A model generated the notes under the pieces. The model saw only the letters and a list, made by a program, of their open reading frames with translations, had not been told where the DNA came from and did no database searches. Positions 12,226 to 25,200 of a stretch of 64,000 bases of DNA are shown here, piece by piece. The stretch comes from Pseudopyrenochaeta lycopersici (Eukaryota > Ascomycota > Dothideomycetes > Pleosporales > Pseudopyrenochaetaceae): the NCBI GenBank assembly GCA_003313425.1, contig NHZP01000017.1, positions 186,001 through 250,000 of the forward strand, written 5' to 3'. How positions within the stretch are numbered: the first letter of the stretch is position 1; every line of letters starts with the position of its first letter. The translations under genes were made by a program, and so were the position numbers.

Positions 12226-12732
12226 GCTACCTAGAGAGCTTATGGTAGAGTAGCTGGTGGTGTAGGTGTACGCAGCTGTATATCTAGCTTTGATAGGACA
12301 GCTTCTGGCTGGAGAGGGACAAGGCCTGCGCCTTGAAAAGCAGAGCAGATATTAGCTGCAGTGAACGCTTCGTCAAAAGCTGCCTTAAAGGCTGGCAGAG
12401 ATTTAAGCAAATAACATCAAGAGGCTGCAGCAGATGAGATGAGTAAGGTAGCATGCAGGGAGTATGGATATTGCTCTCTCTATATATCTCTTAAATTTAA
12501 GAGACCAATGGCTCTCATGGCTATCAAGGATAAGTAGCCGACGCGCGCCTGCTGCTCTCTTCTTTGTGCGAGCATTAAAGTGCTTCAGCCACTCTACTCT
12601 AAGCTTATTAGTTGTCCAGCCGTTATCACTAACTGCAATAGCCCAGTCGCGTGGGATAGCATCTTCTTGGTACCAGGCAGATAGGTGATACTGGCCAGCA
12701 AAGATTAGGAAGGGGGGAGCTACCCAGCCAGT
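12226..12732 (-). mobile_element. Fot1/pogo transposase fragment (DDE core and C-terminus)
   Basis: The minus strand reads a pogo-type DDE_1 transposase segment: [18 protein letters not shown], then [25 protein letters not shown] and, after a gap, a C-terminal part related to the element at 50022-51479. It contains two of the acidic catalytic motifs (the D of SDNGW and of LILDSHESH). RIP is mild here. The fragment has no visible terminal repeats. It joins the DUF3723 pseudogene on the left and a truncated Tc1-like element on the right, so it is a rearranged remnant. Confidence 0.75.
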
Positions 12733-13343
12733 ATAGCTAAATAAATATAAGCGTATATAGAGGAGCCCTCTAGTTATAATAGAGTATAATCTTAATACTT
12801 TAAACTATAGATACTCTACTAAGAGTTATATTAAAGCTTTAAAGAAAGGCCTCTTATAATTATAGTATTATTTATAGCTTTTTATATAAGATAACGCGTA
12901 TATATATATAGCTATAGCTATAAAGAGATTTCTAGCTAAGTACTATATTAGTACTATTAACTAGCTACTTTACTTACCTAATCTTAACTTAATTAAGTAC
13001 CTCTAGTAGTATTTTAGAAAGCTTATATATAGATCTTATCTTTAGTATAATAATTATAGTTAATTTATAGAGAAGTAAGATAGCTTTTACACTATATTAA
13101 AAAGTTACTAGTGTTATATACTAGCTAGCCTAATTTAGCGCCTTATTATAAGTATACTATAATAAATTAATATATATAAGAAAGTATAAAGGTAGTAAAT
13201 AAAATATTAAACTTATATGTTACTACTAATTTAAAAAAAAATTATATTATATATTAGCTAAGATTTATAGTCTTAAAGTTTTATGCCTATATGCTGGTGA
13301 GGGTGGCTCGTGCGTGCACAGTAAGAACTTTTGGAAGGGTAAT
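12733..13343 (+). mobile_element. Truncated Tc1-like transposon (copy T2, 3' end)
   Basis: This matches, in reverse orientation, the transposase end of the element at 5031-6379. It contains the same tract encoding a mutated PPYSPDLNPIEHL-like block (near 12960-13010), and the same terminal repeat core GAACTTTTGGAAGGG near 13325-13340. The left part is missing at the junction with the pogo fragment. Heavily RIPed. Confidence 0.75.
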
Positions 13344-13345
13344 GT

Positions 13346-13569
13346 TGTCACGGTGCCGCTGCAGCCCGGACATATAAGAGCTGCTAAAGCCGCACGGAAC
13401 ACTGTAGATTTGGTAGATATAAGCCAGACCCCTATAGCTGTATATAGCTCCTTAAGCTACGTCTTATAATCTACCCTATACTACCTATAACTGCCCTCTT
13501 ACGAGTAATACGGATACCCTGCCTGCCTGAAACAGCTCTAACCCCGCCTGCTACCTCCGCCCCCTAACA
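13346..13569 (+). repeat. 5' LTR of the gypsy element
   Basis: Begins TGTCACGGTGCCGC, ends CCCCTAACA, and is paired with 18631-18854. It is less RIPed at its left end than the 3' LTR, where the start reads TATTATAGTA. Confidence 0.9.
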
Positions 13570-16500
13570 TTACGTAGCTCCTCTAACATGTTAGAACTGC
13601 TATTCTACTATACCCTTCTAAGAATACTAGAACTATTCCTCTAGGCGTACTAAGAGGACTAGAATAGAAAGTATAAAAAGATTACCTAGTTAAATAAGAC
13701 TCTACAGGAAATATTATAGTAGAATATAATAGTAACACACCTAGTAGTATAAGTATAGAACTTAATAGTAGAAGTATAAAGCCTAAAGAGAGTAGTATAG
13801 TACTAGAAATAGGAAAACTAGGCTATAATAGATAAGCTTATAGAGCTGTAGATTAAGCTATACAAGAAAATAGAAGAAACAGAATAAGAGTACTAGACTA
13901 CCTAAATCCTAACCCTAATATAAACTACTACGCCTACTATAGGGCACCTATTAGAATAACTTCCTAATCTTAATAAGTTTAAAGGCGACTAAAATAACCT
14001 ACGTAGGTTTATAGCCTAGATTTATATAAAGATAATAATAAACTAAGACTATTTCCCTACTACAGAGGCCTAAATAGCCTACGTAAATAGCTGCCTAGAA
14101 GGTACGCCCTATAAATAAATACTACTATATATAAAAGAAGGAGTCTATACATTATTAGATTATAAGGAGATCTTAGAAACACTAGAATAGGTATACAGTA
14201 ACCTAAACTAGGCCCGTAACACTTGTATAGCACTATTTACGCTCTGCTAGCAGAGCTAGGAATTTAGTATATTCTTTATAGAGTTCTAGCAGCTAAGCGC
14301 TAAGAGTAATCTATAAGATAAGTTACTACTAACTATACTAGAAAACGCTGTTTTATAGGAATTATAGGAGATACTTCTCTATAATCCGCCGCTAAGCCTA
14401 GACTATAATAAGTTATTAGAGTACTTATAGGACCTTAAGAACTGTAGACGCTACTACGTAGTAATAGCAGGCTAGCGTAGATCTATTATAAATACGTACT
14501 ACCTAAAATAGAGGAGAGCTATAGTAGGCCCTACTGTAACTAAGAATAGGCTACTAACTAGCCTAAACGTAATAAACCTAAGCTGCTTATAGAAAATAGG
14601 CTAATACTAAAAAGACTATAAAGAATACTATAAATACTACTACTATAGGTCTAAGAACTACTTTATAGCATAATACCTAGAACTAGATAACTATAAGTTC
14701 TGTATTATAATAAAAGGAATAAGCTAAACCTTATTATAGTTATCCTTATAGAGTTTATAGTAGTTATAATAATTAAAATAGTCTTAGAGCCCGCTAAAAG
14801 AGCTAAGTTAGAGGTAAGTTACCTACTAACTTAAGAACTGCGTACCTATAAAATATCTATAGTAGTAGTGCAAGGAGTTAGTATAGAAGAGAAGCTCTAT
14901 ATATAGTCCTAAGCACTAGTACTACCTACTAAACTTAATAATAATAAACTATAAAACTAAATTAACACCTATACAGCCTATTACCTTATTAATAGTAGAG
15001 CTAAGGGAGACTTTATTAACTAGGAATAGGCTGTAACAGCTAGGTTTAAGCTAAAACCCCTTAATAAACTATTCTGCCTGCATGTAGCAGATAGAACAGA
15101 GTTCTAAGGAGGACTAATTACCTCCTATATTATAGTAAAGCTCTATATTAACAGCTATATAGAGCTAACCTACCTATATACTATAATACTAGGAACCTAT
15201 CTAGTAGTACTGGGGATTTACTAGCTACAGCGTTATAACTCTACTATTAACTAGGGCGTAAACACCCTTACGTTTAATAGTACCTTTTACTATAGCTATT
15301 ATAGAATACTATTATAACCTCTATAGACCTCTAGGGTGCTGTTAGAATTCTAGAAAGAAAAGCCTAAGATCTGTAAGAAGACTGCGTAGACTAAAGAGGC
15401 CTTAAAACTTTAACCTAAACTAATTTTATTAAAGGCTTATACTATATTTACGTAGTAAAAAGACTATCTACTATTTACAGCCTCTATAGAAGAAGTAAAA
15501 TAAGTTCTAGATTTTATAGAGAGGTTATTAGAAAAAATAGACGCTGTATATAACTTACTAGAAGATATTTATACCTTCCTTAAACTATTCTAGAGGTTCT
15601 TCTTACTAACTAAGGTAGATAAGCTACTACTACACTATCTTTATAACTATAATATATAGTTAATAGAAGGAAAGATACTACTATTTAGAAAACTATACTT
15701 AATATCCTGTAATAAGCTTATAGTACTATAGGAATAGCTTAAAGAAAATCTATAAAAGAGATTTATTCGCCTAAGTAGCTTACCTACAGCCTTACTAGTC
15801 TTGTTTATAAGAAAAGTAGATAAGAAGCTCTATTTCTACGTAAATTATAGAGTACTAAACGCTATAATAGTAAAGAACTAATACCTACTACTATTAATAA
15901 AGGAGTTACTAAATAACTTATAGGGGATATAGTACTTCTCTAAGATTAATATACTATAAGCGTTTAATAATATCTATATTAAGGCTAGCTAAGAATAGCT
16001 TACAGCCTTCTAAACCTATTTTAAACTATATAAGATACTAATAATACTATTTAGGCTTATAGGAGCCCCTATAACCTTCTAACAGTATAGAAATAACACG
16101 CTCTATAAGTATCTAGACTATTTCTGTACTATATATATAGATAATATCTTAATTTATAGCTGTACCTAAACTAAATATAAAGAGTACTTAAGGCTAGTGC
16201 TAGGAAGACTAGAAGCCGCTAGCTTACACGCGAAAATTAAGAAATATAAGTTTATACTTACTAAAACCTAGTTCCTTAGCCTTATTATAGGCTGCTATAG
16301 AATTAGTATAGATCTAAAAAAGATTAAAATAGTAAAAGAATAGCTGTAACTAGAATGACTTACAGACGTGTAGGCGTTCCTAAGATTTATAAACTTCTAC
16401 AGGCGATTTATACAGGACTTCTCTAAGATTATAGCACTATTAGTAGGGCTTATATAGAAGAGAGTACTATTTATCTAGAGTAATAGCTATAATATAGTAT

Positions 16501-18630
16501 TTAAGAAACTAAAAATAGCGTTTATAATAGCACCTATACTAGCTATATTTAACTAGGAAAGGGATGTTATCCTAGAAATAGATGCGTTAGACTACGTTTT
16601 AGTAGGGGTTCTATTATAGTAAAGTAATAACAGAATCCTACACCCTATAGCCTACTTCTTAAAAAAGTACACTATTATAGAGTATAACTATAAGATTTAT
16701 AATAAGGAACTACTAGTAATTATCTACTACTTTAAGAAATAGCAGCTAGAACTAGAAGGCTACACCTTACTAATAAAGGTAATTTTAGACTATTATAACC
16801 TAGAGTATTTTATATCTATAAAGCTATTAAACTATAGATAAGCCTACTAGTCTAAATTTCTATCTTATTTTAACTTCTATATTATTTATAAGCCTAGAAA
16901 ATAGAGTATTTAGCCTAATACTCTAACTAGGAGGTTAGCTAACCTACTAAAGGAGGGGGATAAAAGGCTCTAGTACTAGAGCTAGACTATACTAAAGATT
17001 AAAAAGCTAGAAAGAGAACTGTATAGGCTAAACGTAACTACCTGCAGCTATATAAAGGTAATACTTACTACTACTACTAACCCTAAGACTACTAAAAAGG
17101 CTACTAAAATACCTAAAATAATAAATACGCCTAAGGAAATAAGCTAAACCTTATTACTACCTCTAGATATAGAACTACTATTTATAGAGGGTTACTGCTA
17201 GAATCTAATTCTTAAGAAGGTCTTATAAGACCTAAGAAAGGGAAGCTATAAAAACTTGCACCTAACACTCGCAAAGTATAAGGATAATTACAGCTATTTA
17301 AGATATTAAGAAAGGTTATACGTGCTAAACTATAATAAGCTAAAGGCTAAGCTTCTTTACTACTACTATAAAAGCCTAGTTACAGGATACGCTAGACGTA
17401 GTATAACGTATAAACTACTATTATAAGAGTACTACTAGCCTAGGATATATAACTTTATACGCTGCTAGATCTGTAACTACTATACCTGTTACTAAGTAGT
17501 ACTCTCCTAAGAGGCCTAATAGGGCTTACTAAAACTGCTATTAGTACCTAACTACGCATAGAGTAATATATCTATTAATTTTATTATATACTTACTAAAG
17601 AGCGGAGGTTATAACGCAATAATAACTATAACTAACTAGCTTATAAAGATGCAGCATCTAATACCTTATTACACGTCCTATAACACTAAAGATATAGTAA
17701 ACTTATTCCTCTAAAACGTATAGAAACTCTATAGTTTACTAAAATTAGTTATATTAGACTGCAGACTACAGTTTATATCTAAATTCTAGTAACACCTAAA
17801 CTATAAGCTAGGGATTGTAGTTCTACTATCAACTACCTTCTACCTATAAATAGATAGATAGTCTAAGAGGATTAATATAATCTTAGAATAGTACTTATAG
17901 ATATTTGTAAGCTACCTATAAGATAACTAGTACCTATAGCTACTACTAGCAGAGTTTGCAGGTAACTCTGTATATTCTAAGAGTATAAATATATTACTAT
18001 TTTTTGTAAATTATAGTTACTACCCCTGTATTAGATTTAAACTAATACTTTCTAACCCTACGCTAACTAGTATAATAGTAGCTTAAAGAAACTTAAATAT
18101 ATTTATAGTATATATAAAACGTACTTTAGAATATATAAGAGCTAAACTAACCTCTAACTAAGCCTATTATAAAGAAATAGTAAACTAATACTACTACCCC
18201 GCGCGCTAATACTAGGAAGGAGACCTAGTATAGCTAGATACTTATAATATTAAGACCTTACAACCTATAAAGAAGCTTAACTAGAAGAACCTAGGACTAT
18301 TTATAGTTACGTAAGTTATGTTACTATACGCCTATCGCCTACGGCTTCCTAATAGTTTCTGTATCTATAATATATTCTACGTAGGCCTATTACAGCCCGC
18401 TGCTAACAATCTAGTACCTAGGTAACAGATACTACTGCCCCTACCTATTAAAGTTAATAGGGAGAAGGAGTAGTTTATAAAAGAGATTATAGATTCCTGC
18501 TAGGGCTACTAAGGTACCTACTGCGTAGTTAGAGAACGCTGCAGAGGCCGTAACAGCGTTTTACTAACACTACCCTAAGAAACCTAGCCTATTACAGTCG
18601 CGTAGAATATAACTATAAGGGAGGGAGTAC

Positions 18631-18854
18631 TATTATAGTACTGCTGCAGCCTAGATATATAAGGGCTACTAAGGCTGCACAGAACACTATAGATTTAGTA
18701 GATATAAGCTAGACCCCTATAGCTGTACGTAGCTCCTTAAGCTACGTCTTATAATCTACCCTGTACTGCCTATAACTACCCTCTTACAAGTAATACAGAT
18801 ACCCTGCCTACCCGAAACGGCTCTGACCCCGCCCGCTGCCTCCGCCCCCTAACA
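18631..18854 (+). repeat. 3' LTR of the gypsy element
   Basis: Same length and order as the 5' LTR. The first ten bases differ from it by RIP-type transitions. It is followed by the AATGT target duplication. Confidence 0.9.
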
Positions 18855-18859
18855 AATGT

Positions 18860-19431
18860 AGACAGGGGGTTTAATACTAAAACAGTAAGAGGGCGCTTCT
18901 AAAAAGAGTACTAAGAGTTTAAGAATAATTAGTATTACTATTACTATACTATAAGGTATAATATTAAGTTAAACACGCTAAGCTATAAAGGTTTATAGTA
19001 ATAATCTATATACATAGCTGTTATGCAGGTGTTAAAGATCTAATTAGGTAGTTACAATATAAAGCAACTAGTGTTAACTAGAAAGTTCTTTAGAGTATTC
19101 TATAGATAAGTAGTACTAGAAGGTTAAATATAAAAAGTAGAGATAGTAGTATACTTATAGATTATTAGACGTTAATTATAATATGCTATAGGGGCTATAT
19201 TATATAAGTCTATATACACAGTTATCTTATAGGATTCCTATAAGGCCTCCTCTAGGTTTTCTAGGTTTGTCTCTGTCCTATAGGACTAAGTCCGTCTTAG
19301 CGTGGGTTCTCTAGGATTACGTAACCCTAGCGTTATCAGTTAGTTCAGAGGCTCGGCCTCTCCGTAGGTCGCCTGTGCCTCCTCCCTCATCCTCATAACC
19401 GCCGACCTTCCTACTTCTGTTCGTAACAGCA
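18860..19431 (+). repeat. LTR-like repeat X (left copy)
   Basis: The first about 150 bp (GACAGGGGGTTTAATACTAA onward) are repeated at 26585-26745. In both places a purine tract (AGGGGG) directly precedes the repeat, as a polypurine tract precedes a 3' LTR. Both copies later reach CGTAACA (19431 and 26939). I read them as 3' LTR ends of two copies of one retroelement that have since diverged or rearranged. The boundaries are approximate. Confidence 0.4.
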
Positions 19432-19552
19432 GGTTGCTTAGTATACTTAGTGTCCTTAGTGCTACTAATTATACTAATTAACTAAGCATGTCACGTGTTC
19501 TTAGTTATCTGTCTAATATGGATAAGCTTCCGCACTTCTGCTAAGCTACTAG

Positions 19553-20430
19553 TGTGGAGTTAACAAGGTAGTTTGGCGAAATCCCGTAGTTCTGGTGTTG
19601 TGAATAAGAGGTAATAGTAGAATCAAACGTGCGTGAATAATAGGAGCAGCCCTGCCTGTGCAGTCTGCTAGAAACAAAGGTAGGTATAGAGCCTAATTAA
19701 AAGTAGCAAGCAAAATAGTCTGAAACCTTATTGAATTGACGTAGCTAATGCACTAGCTACTTCGCAAAATCTTAGTTTTAAAGTGAATTATTGTGGTAGG
19801 TAGTGCATAATGTTAAGATCTCTCGCATCTCTAAGTCTTATTACTAAATTTTGCTAACAAAGGAAAGCTATTATTACCTAATTACCTAGGTACCCTACGT
19901 AAAAGCATAAACCTCCCCTACTTTAAGCTTAGTCCTATTAAGCTTATAAATCCTACTTATTATCCCTCCTCCTTATAAGCAGAACTGCTAGTGTAGAGTA
20001 AACAAGGTGGTTCGGCACAATCCTGCAGTTCTAGTGTTGTGAATGAGAGGTAACGCTGGAATTAAATGTGCTTGAATAACAGGAGCAGCCCTGCCTGTGC
20101 AGTCTGCTAGAAACGAAGGTAGGTATAGAGCCTGATTAAAAGTAATAAGTAAAATAGTCTGAAATCTTATTAAATTAATGTAGCTAATGCACTAGCTACC
20201 TCGCAAAATCTTAGTTTTTAAAGTAAATAATTGTAGTATGTAGTGCATGATGTTAAGATCTCTTACATCTCTAATTTTTATTACTAAATTTCGCTAATAA
20301 AAGAAACCTATTATTACCTAATTACCTAGGTACCTTATATAATAGTATAAACCTTTCCTACTTTAAGCTTAGTCTTATTAAGCTTATAAATTTTAGTTAT
20401 TATTCCTTCTCCTTATAAGTAGAACTGCTA
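19553..20430 (+). repeat. Tandem pair of a 439-bp unit with an LTR-like 357-bp repeat
   Basis: The LTR-like repeat at 19553-19909 (starts TGTGGAGTTAACAAGG) recurs at 19992-20349. Each copy is followed by the same about 80 bp, ending AGAACTGCTAG. Two further copies lie at 21800-22223 and 33815-34170. The least mutated copy (33815) runs from TGTAGAG to GGCACA, a TG...CA structure typical of LTRs. All copies show different degrees of RIP. Confidence 0.6.
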
Positions 20431-21799
20431 GCAGGAGGAGAAGAGAACTAAGAAAAAGTATAAAAGAAAAAAAAGAAAGAAATTATTACTCTATAAATAA
20501 AAGGAAGGTAGTATAAGCTATATTTCTATAGGAGAAGTAGTCTTTATAATTATATAGGTTCCTTTATAAACTCTCGCACTTTATTAATATATCTCTTAAA
20601 GACTATAAGAAAAATAAAAGAAAATACGCTTTAACCTTACTATTATCTTAGTATCTCTTAAATAACTTAGAAGTACTTAGCTAATTAGAGTCTATTAAGC
20701 CTTACCTAGTAACTACTAATTAGGTAGGCTCTTAATAGTATAGCTAAATTATTCTTACTTCTTCTTCTTAATCTCCTTAATCCTCTTACTATAATAAGGA
20801 GTCTACGATAGTATATATAAATTTAACGCGCCTATATTAGGTTACGCTCGCCTAAGATAAGAGGATATAAGAGGAAGTCTTATAGGTAACTAACTAAGTA
20901 AATATTAACTTAGCGCCTATTACTATAATAATAACCTTTATAAACTAGTATAAGTTAAAGTTTATAGAGACTTAGTTATACTTTAGATTAATAAGCGCCT
21001 TAGTTTTTCTTTCTTATCTAGTATCTTAGTAGCCTTACTATTAAGATTATTAGAAAGCTCTTTAAGAACCTTATCTAGAGTAGTGCGTTATTTAACTTAC
21101 TTATTATACTTCTACTACTTAGCTTCTTAAGCTAGATTTATACTTTTATTTAAGAAGAATAACTTATTAGGTACGCTAAAGTCTTTATCTTCCTTAAAAG
21201 TAAGCTTCTTATAATACTAGTAGATAACCTAACACTCTTTAATTATCTTTACTATAGCCTTCTTAGTATCCTTAATAAATTAATAGATTAAACTAAGATT
21301 AGGCTAATCTATAAATAAGTTAGTTAGTTCCTCTAAGACTAGTAGAGAGTCCTATCTTAGCTAATAGTTTATAGCCTTAGTAATATTTAATAAGTATACT
21401 AGTATAACATCTCTAGGAAAGGCCTACTTAACGCTACTATAGTAATTTAAGTGTCTAGAAGGTAACTTTAGCGTAGTAGTTAAGCTTTAAAAGGTAGTAG
21501 TAAGCTCTTAATAAGAGCCTATCTTAAAGATCTCTATTATAGTTATATCCTCTTCTACTTAATAAACTAAGGTAAGATAGTTTATTATTACTTAGTTATA
21601 CCCCTAGTAGATCTATAAGGTAGCCTAGGATTAGAGATATAAATAAAACTAGCCTTATAAGGCTAGCTAAACTATCTAATATTAGGGAACTTCGCACTAT
21701 AACTCTCTAGCTAGTCCCTCTTATTATCCTATCCCTTAATATAACTAGTAGAGTTCTTAAGTCCTAAGTTTTCTTACTAGTTCTAGTACTTATAGATAA
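20431..21799. repeat. RIP-degraded retroelement interior
   Basis: TpA-rich DNA between two copies of the 357-bp LTR-like repeat. No intact frame and no confident domain. It may be internal sequence of the element to which those repeats belong. Confidence 0.4.
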
Positions 21800-22223
21800 T
21801 ATAGAGTTAATAAGGTAGTTTAGTATAATCCCGCAGTTCTAGTATTATAAATAAGAGGTAACGCTAGAATTAAATATGCGTAAATAACAGGAGCAGCCCT
21901 GCCTATGCAGTCTGCTAGAAATAAAGGTAAGTATAGAGCCTAATTTAAAGTTATCGTAAGTAAAAGACTAATCTCTTACTTACTAAGATTAAAGGCGTTA
22001 TATACTGTAATAAAAGTAATAAGTAAAATAGTCTAAAATCTTATTAAATTAATATAGCTAATATACTAGCTACCTTATAAAATCTTAGTTTTTAAAGTAA
22101 ATAATTATAGTATATAGTGTATAATATTTAGATCTCTTATATCTCTAAGTCTTATTACTAAATTTTACTAATAAAGGAAACCTATTATTACCTTATTACC
22201 TAGGTACCTTATATAATAGTATA
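21800..22223 (+). repeat. LTR-like repeat, third copy with small insertion
   Basis: Same sequence order as 19992-20349 but with about 55-70 extra bases near 21955-22015. Strongly RIPed. Confidence 0.55.
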
Positions 22224-25200
22224 ATAATATTATAAAAGCCACGTAGTATCTATATATAGTTATCTTTATCCTTATTATTAAAAGAGACGCTTCCTTAGAT
22301 AATATCTATATCTTTACTTAAGTATATAGCTTTAGAGATATTTAAGTTAATATAATAGAAGTAAGTCTTATCTCTAGGCTTAGTATATTTTATATAGTAA
22401 GAGTGTAATAGGCTGCGCTCTTTAAGTAGGAGAGGCTTTACTACTATCGCATAGAGAAAGAACTTCTTAATCTCCTCTACCCTCTTTTCTTATTAGCTTA
22501 TATAAGTTAGCAGCTAGAGGAGTATATTATTCCTCTTTACTTATATAAATATATATATATATATCCTCTAAAGATACTTATAACCTCTTCTCTATCTTTC
22601 TTCTTCTATAGTATAGAATAAATATATACTTATTGGCTAGGCCTCTTCGCCTATAATAAAGAGTAAAAAATTAGGTTAGGCTCTTTTTATAAGACTACGT
22701 ATAGTAGCTAATACTTAATATTACTACGTATAAGCTACTGTATTAATAAATAATATATTACCTAATACTAGCTAAGGTTACTCTTATTTTAATTAACTGC
22801 GTATAGTAGAGGTATATATTAAAACTCTAATTAAGGATTAAGACTAGCTTAAGATCCTTAAAAATTTAGCTAAAGGTATTATAAGTAATACTACTATACT
22901 CCTTAAATACTTTAATATATACTCTTTAACTAAGAGCCTTAGTAACTTTATCTTAGTTAATTTAGACTTAAACTTTTACTAGGTAATAATAATAGCTTTT
23001 TAGGTCTTAATATATATAGTCTCTTTAAATAGAGCTAAGAATAGAACTTAAGTTACTAAGTCTAATTAAAGCTAACCCTATTAATCCTAGTAATAGTATA
23101 GTATCTTAAGTAGCTACACTATATTTAAAATACTAAGACTTTAAGTAAGTAGACTTATCTTACTAGCTACGTAATAGTAATATTACTAGTATACCTTACG
23201 TTAATTAAAAATATAACTACTCTACTTATCTTTAAGAGGACTAAAATATATATATTCTTAATACTAAGTATTAATTAGCTAAACACGCCTACTATTATTT
23301 AACTTCCTAGATATAAGTAAAGTAGTTATCTTAACTAGAGTAGACTATTTATTTATATAAGCGTATCTCTTATATAATTTTACTATAATACTAGTTTTAA
23401 GTAAGATATCTTCTTTAATTAAGTCTTAAATATTAATACTATTATTAAGTATTACTAGTAGTATTTCTAACTATTTATATAACTACTTTACTAACTCTAA
23501 GTCTCTTATATAAATCTTATTAAGAGTAAGAAGCTATATAGAAGAGAATCTCTAACGCTACTTAAGATAGAATTTCTCTTAAAGGGCCTCTACTACCTTA
23601 ACTTATTATTAAGTATACTTATTCTTTCTTAAATATTATTCTTCTAGCTAGATTTCTTAAATACTTTTAGCTATAATAGATAGCCTATCTATTTAAGAAT
23701 TACTTAGCTTCTCTAGCTTATTCTAAGTATTACTTCTAAATTCTTTACTTATACGTTAGTAACTTAAACTAAAAGGCTTAATAACTTATATATACCCTCT
23801 AATATTTAATAAAGTAGGAAAGCTCTAGCTTCTAGTATATTTAGAAGTAGTTATTACTAAAGCTATTATCTAAACGCTGGCTTTAGTTATAGTATTATTC
23901 TTACTATTACTAGTAGTAAGAAGAAGTAACTTAGTCTACTTATAATACTTCAAATAATTCTCTCTTAGCTACTTAGGTAAAATAGTTATATTTAGAGGAC
24001 GCTTTAACTCTATATATAATTACTTTCTATACTATTTAATTACCTCTACTTAGAATATCTAGTTAAGGTACTCTTCTATAAAGCGCGTATTTATATTATT
24101 AGCTATAATCTTAGAAGTAGGTATCTTATACTTATTAATAATACTATATAACTTAGTATTACTATCTTTATAATACTTCTTTATCTAAGTAGGTATATTA
24201 GCTATCTACTAATATACTTCTTCTTAGTTAGTAATATTAATATATCTATCTTATCTCCTCTTTATAAATTATTTTTAATAGTAAAAAGCTATATTAAGGA
24301 AAGGAGTAAAGTTATTTAGTAAAGTCTTACATAATAACTATTAGACTACTATTATACTAAAGTATAAGTATACTACTTAAATAGAATATAGAATTAGAAC
24401 CTGCCTTAGTATATACTAGTAGTGTTTATCTAGATAAGTAAATACATTCTCTATCTCTTTTTTTCTCTTCTTCTTATAAGTATTTATATTCGTAAGTATA
24501 GAATATTACTACTTAAAAGTAGTAATACCTCTATATTATAATATTAGGCTTAATATTTTTTTTAGAAATTCTCTAGTTATAATAATAAGAGTTAAAGTCT
24601 TATTAAAGTAAGTTACTAAAGCTACTATCTAATTATCTACTATACTTTTCTATATAATAGGCGAGACTTCTAGTAAGCTTTAAACCTAAGCGTCTACTAT
24701 AATCTCTACGTGCTAAGAGACTTTAACGTTACTATAACGCCTAAGCTTAGTTCTATAGTCTTTAATAGCTTCTTTACTAGTAAATTATATAATCTTTATT
24801 AGTATAGGCTGAATTATAGTTATAGTTAGTTAAAGATTTAGGTTTAATAGTAGGGGTAGACGCGTCCTAGGTTATTTAGGTATCTAAGGCAGCTATAATA
24901 TTATTTAAAGTTTATACTTAATAGGTACTTATATATTTACCTTAGAAAGTTTTAATAGATAGTAATAAGAAATAAGAAAGAGAAACTTAGGCCTTATAAG
25001 ATTAACTATAGGCTTAAGATTTAGAAAGGGTTTAAGTAGTAAAGAGTATTTTTCTCTCTCTAACTTTACTTAAAAGCCTTACTAAGGCTTATTAATATAA
25101 TAAAAGGTAAAGTTACTATTATTTTAACTCCTTCTTATTACCTAATTAGCTAGTATAGCAGGTCCTCTTAAGAGTAGGCTACTTAGGAATATTTTCTAAG

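Larger units (their letters stand above)
13346..18854 (+). mobile_element. Complete Ty3/gypsy retrotransposon, RIP-inactivated
   Basis: Two 224-bp LTRs (13346-13569 and 18631-18854) share the same order of sequence and end CCGCCCCCTAACA. A 5-bp duplication AATGT flanks the element (13341-13345 and 18855-18859). A purine-rich tract (AAGGGAGGGAG) precedes the 3' LTR. The + strand carries degraded gag (about 13950-14700) and pol. Reverse transcriptase is recognisable at 15780-16170 (RKVDKKLYF...YRVLNAI, then YIDNILIYS in place of a YxDD motif), RNase H near 16560-16750 and an integrase zinc-binding region near 17450-17520. The order gag-RT-RNase H-integrase is that of Ty3/gypsy. RIP stops make it inactive. 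It inserted exactly at the terminal TA of the Tc1-like fragment. Confidence 0.9.
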
